The position numbers and the translations under genes were made by a program. Shown piece after piece: positions 60,976-64,000 of a DNA stretch of 64,000 nt (position 1 is the first letter of the stretch; each line of letters opens with the position of its first letter). Source of the DNA: Cereibacter sphaeroides (GTDB taxonomy: Bacteria > Pseudomonadota > Alphaproteobacteria > Rhodobacterales > Rhodobacteraceae); the NCBI GenBank assembly GCA_003243455.1, contig QFQS01000008.1, forward strand, positions 1-64,000, given 5' to 3'. Below the pieces are notes generated by a model. It saw only the letters and a list, made by a program, of their open reading frames with translations, did no database searches and was not told the DNA's origin.

Positions 60976-62802
60976 TCAACGCTCCCAGTCTCGCACATTT
61001 GATCTTTCAGGCGGTGATGCCAGCAGCCGTTCAGCATGCCGCGCCTCTCTCAACGTCAACCCGAACGCCACATGCGACTTCGCTGCCGAAACAACCGCCC
61101 GCGCGATCCACTTCCGCTCGTCCGCGTCCTCGAAATCACCAGCCAGAGCATGCGTCCGGCCGCTGGCGAGCTCCGCCACAACCCCTTTTCCATACCGCAG
61201 ACGCAACTCATCGGCGAAGCGTTCCGCATGAGCATCCCCCCGGAACTCAAGTTTTCCATCCGCCTGCATGATGCGGCCCATCGACCCGAGGGCACGCAGC
61301 AACCGGTCATTTTCGGGAACGACCTCATGCGCCCGGGAATGCTCGATCAGCTTGGCCGCCGCTTCATAGAAGCCTTCAAGATCATCGACGACCTTCTGAC
61401 TCTGATCCGGATTTCGAAGATCGGCGCGCAGCCGTCCAGACAGGGCTAGTAAATCACTGCGCACCCAGTCTCGTTCTTCCCAGGCATTGGCGGCCCCCGT
61501 CTCCAGCCGCTCGGCCATCCGGTCACCACTGAGACCCAAGGCCAAAGCTTTGCCGACGATGTCCGTTTTCAGCCGGTCTGCGACCCCACGCTGCAGTTCA
61601 GCGGCCTCCCTGCCCTGCGTCAGCCGGTCACCCTCAAGACTCGTCGCGTAAAGCTTCGTCTGCGGCAGCATCTGCAAGAGCTGTGAGCCGCGAGCGTCGC
61701 CCAAGCCTTTGGCGATATCGATGGCATAGCCATAAAGCTCGTCCCGCATATTCTTGCGTTCGACGACCGGCATCTTCCGGATCTTGCCTTCCGCCTCCGC
61801 CATCCAGCCGCTAAAATGCCGGTCAAGATCAGCCCGCTCCGCCGTCGCGACATTGCCTGGAAACGGCTGCAACATACCGCCCCGCCGGAGGGCTTCTTCC
61901 GCCTTGGCGATCTTCTCGCCAATCTCCGGCAGACCCGTCAGCGCTGCGACATGGCTCAGGCTGCGCATGGCATCCGCTGTGCGCGCCATCGTCGCCAAGG
62001 CATCCTCCAGCGCCTTGCCTTCGCGCGGCCGTTCTTCCGGTACCCGGCCTTCAACCCGCGCCCGCTCGATCTCTGCCCGCGACGGGCCGTAGGTCAGCAA
62101 GCCACGCTCGGCGCGCGAAGTGGCATCCAGAAACACGCCCTCCTCGGCTGCGATCGCCACCATGCGCTCCTTCATGACATCCAGATTGAAGCCATGCTCT
62201 TTGGCCATGAAGAACCAACTGTCGTTCACCGTGCCCCGGTTGTTGATGACCATGTGGACATGAGGATGCGCCTTGTCGGTGTGCAGGGCCGCGACATAGG
62301 ACCAGACATCATCCTGATGCTCGCCCGACTGGAACATCTCAAAGGCCCAGGCCTTGGCGATCAGCTTTGCCTTCTCTGGCCGGACATGAGACGGGAAACT
62401 CATCAGCAGATGGGTGGTGTGGCCGTTCTTCGGCGAGCCGCGCCAATCCTCGACCCAGTTGCCGACGATGTCGTCCCGCTCATCTTTAGTCAGCCCCTTG
62501 GCATCGGCATCCAGCACGACCCCGTTGCCGAAGATCGAGGCCGATTTCGAGAACAGATAGTCCATTTGGGCGGCCAGCTCCTTGGCATTGGCCGTTCCGC
62601 CCTTGCCGATTTTCTTCAGCACCGCCGCGTTGGAGCCCAGCGAAAACCGCCACAGCTGGCTGGCCCGGGTCGAGAAACTGAAGCCGCGCTTGGGCGAAGA
62701 CGAACCGCCCGCCTTCACCCGACCCTGCTGCGGCCGCAGGAAGTTGATCTCCCCGAGAACGGCCTCTGCAACCCCAATGGGACGCGACCCAAGCTTAACC
62801 AT
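60976..62802 (-). CDS. VirD2-like MOB relaxase
   Basis: The 608-residue protein starts at ATG 62802, inside the last codons of the mobC-like gene. The HUH motif HPHVHMVINNRG provides His179, His181 and His183; Tyr82 in AAQMDYLF is a candidate nicking tyrosine; HTTHLLMSFP is the other conserved strand. It should nick oriT and lead the strand to VirD4. The C-terminal 175 residues (DNA about 61000-61520) are shared with the 727-residue protein near virB11. A MOBP/MOBQ-type class is likely; exact class is uncertain. Confidence 0.87.
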   Translation of the reverse strand: MVKLGSRPIGVAEAVLGEINFLRPQQGRVKAGGSSSPKRGFSFSTRASQLWRFSLGSNAAVLKKIGKGGTANAKELAAQMDYLFSKSASIFGNGVVLDADAKGLTKDERDDIVGNWVEDWRGSPKNGHTTHLLMSFPSHVRPEKAKLIAKAWAFEMFQSGEHQDDVWSYVAALHTDKAHPHVHMVINNRGTVNDSWFFMAKEHGFNLDVMKERMVAIAAEEGVFLDATSRAERGLLTYGPSRAEIERARVEGRVPEERPREGKALEDALATMARTADAMRSLSHVAALTGLPEIGEKIAKAEEALRRGGMLQPFPGNVATAERADLDRHFSGWMAEAEGKIRKMPVVERKNMRDELYGYAIDIAKGLGDARGSQLLQMLPQTKLYATSLEGDRLTQGREAAELQRGVADRLKTDIVGKALALGLSGDRMAERLETGAANAWEERDWVRSDLLALSGRLRADLRNPDQSQKVVDDLEGFYEAAAKLIEHSRAHEVVPENDRLLRALGSMGRIMQADGKLEFRGDAHAERFADELRLRYGKGVVAELASGRTHALAGDFEDADERKWIARAVVSAAKSHVAFGLTLREARHAERLLASPPERSNVRDWER

Positions 62803-63352
62803 GGCGCGCGCCCTCCTGAGCCTCGACAAACTTGCGGAACAGCGCCACACCCTGACGCCGACGTTCCGCGATGATCTGGCTCAGCGCCTTCGCCACCATC
62901 GGCAGCGAACGGCGCAACTCATCCACCGATGCCCACTGCGCCCTAACCATCGGCGACCTGCCCCGGTTCGCAGCCAGGGCGATCTGGTTCACGTTGGTGC
63001 CGATCTTACCCAACTCGTAGCGGATTTCTTCCAGCTTGGCGCTGTCCTCCCGGCTGAACTCGAGGAAACCTGACGCCATCCGCACCACCGACCGAACCCC
63101 GTCAGAGCGGGATTTCGCGCCAAGCTGGGTGCAGAGCGCATCGAAGGCATGGAGCTCTTCGGCAGGCAGGCGACAGCTCACGACTTGGCCCTTTTCCTCC
63201 GACCGTGGTCGTCCGCGTCCGACCGCTTGCTGCGCTGCAGAATCAGAAGCTTCATTGTCAGTTTGGTCAGAAACACCGGACTGCGACTTGAGTCTTGTTT
63301 TGCGAGGATCTGATTTTACTGCCAACTTCTGCCACCGATTATTTGTAGACAC
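62795..63352 (-). CDS. MobC/VirD1-like relaxosome accessory protein
   Basis: The 185-residue protein has a basic, low-complexity N-terminus, then VVSCRLPAEELHAFDALCTQLG, a ribbon-helix-helix-like segment, and LEEIRYELGKIGTNVNQIALAANRG, the MobC signature. It would bind oriT and assist the relaxase. It overlaps the relaxase gene by 8 nt. Confidence 0.83.
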   Translation of the reverse strand: MSTNNRWQKLAVKSDPRKTRLKSQSGVSDQTDNEASDSAAQQAVGRGRPRSEEKGQVVSCRLPAEELHAFDALCTQLGAKSRSDGVRSVVRMASGFLEFSREDSAKLEEIRYELGKIGTNVNQIALAANRGRSPMVRAQWASVDELRRSLPMVAKALSQIIAERRRQGVALFRKFVEAQEGARHG

Positions 63353-63889
63353 ATCGCATTTCCTGCCACTCTTCCTACCCCTTCCTTCACCTCCCTTTCA
63401 AGTGCAATCTAAGCGCGATTTATGCTCTTGCAGATTGTGCTGACCTTGGGTAACTCCCCCGCCACCGAATGCGTTTCGCTGATCGCGCAACACACAAGGT
63501 GAGACAGGGACCGCGCACCCCCAGCCAGGTGGCCAGAGGTGGGCTTTCCTTGTGAATATGGGCCTAAAGCCTTGTTTTGTTTACCGTGCGGACCCTGTCG
63601 TTCAGTGTTCAGGGTTCGGAGAAAGGAAGTGTGGGATGCGTCTTGTGGCATCAGGGATGTGTGTTCGGGGTTCCGCCTTGTGATACACGCACTGCGCGAT
63701 CAGATAAAAGACATACGCATCCAGTAATCAGAAAAGTGATTAAAGAGATACGCCTTGCGCAATAAGATTTGCGCGAGCCGGTTTCTAATATTCGCATTCG
63801 GCGTTCAGATTAAAGCGATGCGAGTTAAGATAAAAGAATTGCGCGATCCGCATTGTGAGAAACGCGATCGGCGAAGTGAGGAAGGTGGT
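63353..63889. other. Intergenic region between mobC and parA, probable oriT/control region
   Basis: A 537-bp divergent region with both promoters. oriT is expected close to mobC, but I could not identify a nick sequence. The part next to parA holds a row of short A-rich repeats, listed separately. Confidence 0.5.
63701..63869 (+). repeat. Iteron-like degenerate direct repeats
   Basis: Copies related to AGATTAAAGAGATACGC occur at 63701-63718, 63736-63753, 63760-63774 (weak), 63806-63822, 63827-63844 and 63855-63869 (weak). Start-to-start distances are 21 to 46 bp. Each joins an A-rich run to a CGC end. They stop 20 bp before the parA start codon. Replication iterons, a parS-like centromere, or operator sites for the adjacent ATPase operon all fit. 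Confidence 0.55.
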
Positions 63890-64000
63890 ATGGGTTACGG
63901 AATACGTGTTGTGCTGGTGATGAACCGCAAGGGGGGATCGGGCAAGAGCACCCTCTGCCGCGCCCTAGCTTCTGCTGCGGCTGCAAAAGGCGAGACGGTG
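63890..64000 (+). CDS. ParA/VirC1-like ATPase, N-terminal part only
   Basis: The first 37 residues (ATG 63890, GGAAGG upstream) read VVLVMNRKGGSGKSTLCRAL with the deviant Walker A motif KGGSGKST of ParA/MinD ATPases. The gene runs off the window. In conjugative elements such a gene beside the relaxosome genes encodes either a partition protein or VirC1, which binds near oriT and boosts relaxosome supply to VirD4. Confidence 0.82.
   Translation, partial: MGYGIRVVLVMNRKGGSGKSTLCRALASAAAAKGETV

Noticed and set aside
63353..63889. Search for a VirD2/RP4-type oriT nick site
   Set aside because: No clear CATCCTG-type or RSF1010-type nick sequence next to an inverted repeat could be identified by eye.
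1..64000. CRISPR arrays, tRNA and rRNA genes
   Set aside because: No regularly spaced identical repeats, cloverleaf-like segments or rRNA-like sequence were recognised.

Overview
The window looks like part of a large conjugative replicon (plasmid, or less likely an integrative element) of a marine alphaproteobacterium of the Rhodobacterales/Roseobacter type. The basis is inferential: high G+C coding style, a DddQ-type cupin, a glycine/proline-betaine catabolic repertoire, and a VirB/VirD4 type IV secretion system with its relaxase and a ParA/VirC1-like ATPase at the right edge. I made no database comparison.

Left part (1-27517), quaternary-amine catabolism. A leftward group (RpiR-SIS regulator, Rieske oxygenase, truncated aldehyde dehydrogenase) faces a rightward operon of seven genes joined by six consecutive 4-nt start/stop overlaps: a DMGDH/GcvT-type FAD demethylase, a SAM methyltransferase, an MDR reductase, a DddQ-like cupin and three tandem enolase-superfamily enzymes. 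A GSAM-like aminotransferase, etfBA, a 2Fe-2S ferredoxin and a ferredoxin reductase follow. Converging on it is a long leftward operon: Ldh-type reductase, ProX-ProW-ProV betaine transporter, aldehyde dehydrogenase, M19 dipeptidase homologue, two uncharacterised proteins and RidA, with a divergent LysR regulator and a DMT exporter. The simplest reading is uptake of a ring or chain betaine (proline betaine or hydroxyproline betaine are best supported), oxidative N-demethylation with electrons passing through ETF and ferredoxin, epimerisation or dehydration by the enolase-superfamily members, and oxidation of the carbon skeleton. A perfect 12-bp inverted repeat sits at the RpiR promoter. A shared TTCAGAA-N4-TGAAG site lies before both lysR and proX.

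Middle part (28019-45826), conjugation. Three leftward genes (a winged-helix-like protein and two exported proteins) precede a rightward virB operon: VirB1, B2, B3, B4, a lipoprotein, a VirB5-like protein carrying a lytic transglycosylase domain, a conventional VirB5, an exported protein, B6, B8, B9, B10, B11, a 727-residue protein and VirD4. The 727-residue protein shares its C-terminal domain with the relaxase located 17 kb away.

Right part (45999-60786), accessory island between virD4 and the relaxase gene. It holds a WYL-domain protein with a signal-like N-terminus; an ABC-3C three-component system; an IS3-type remnant; a compact type II CBASS (CD-NTase, E2-like protein, HNH-SAVED effector); a Septu-like ATPase + HNH pair; a DUF2235 hydrolase; a DUF6119/TIGR04141 protein; and a coupled pair of a gamma-glutamylcyclotransferase-like protein and a PD-(D/E)XK nuclease-like protein. 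The last pair is the best candidate for an undescribed system. The island is visibly richer in A+T than its surroundings.

Right edge (60976-64000): relaxase, MobC-like accessory protein, an intergenic region with iteron-like repeats, and the first codons of a ParA/VirC1-type ATPase.
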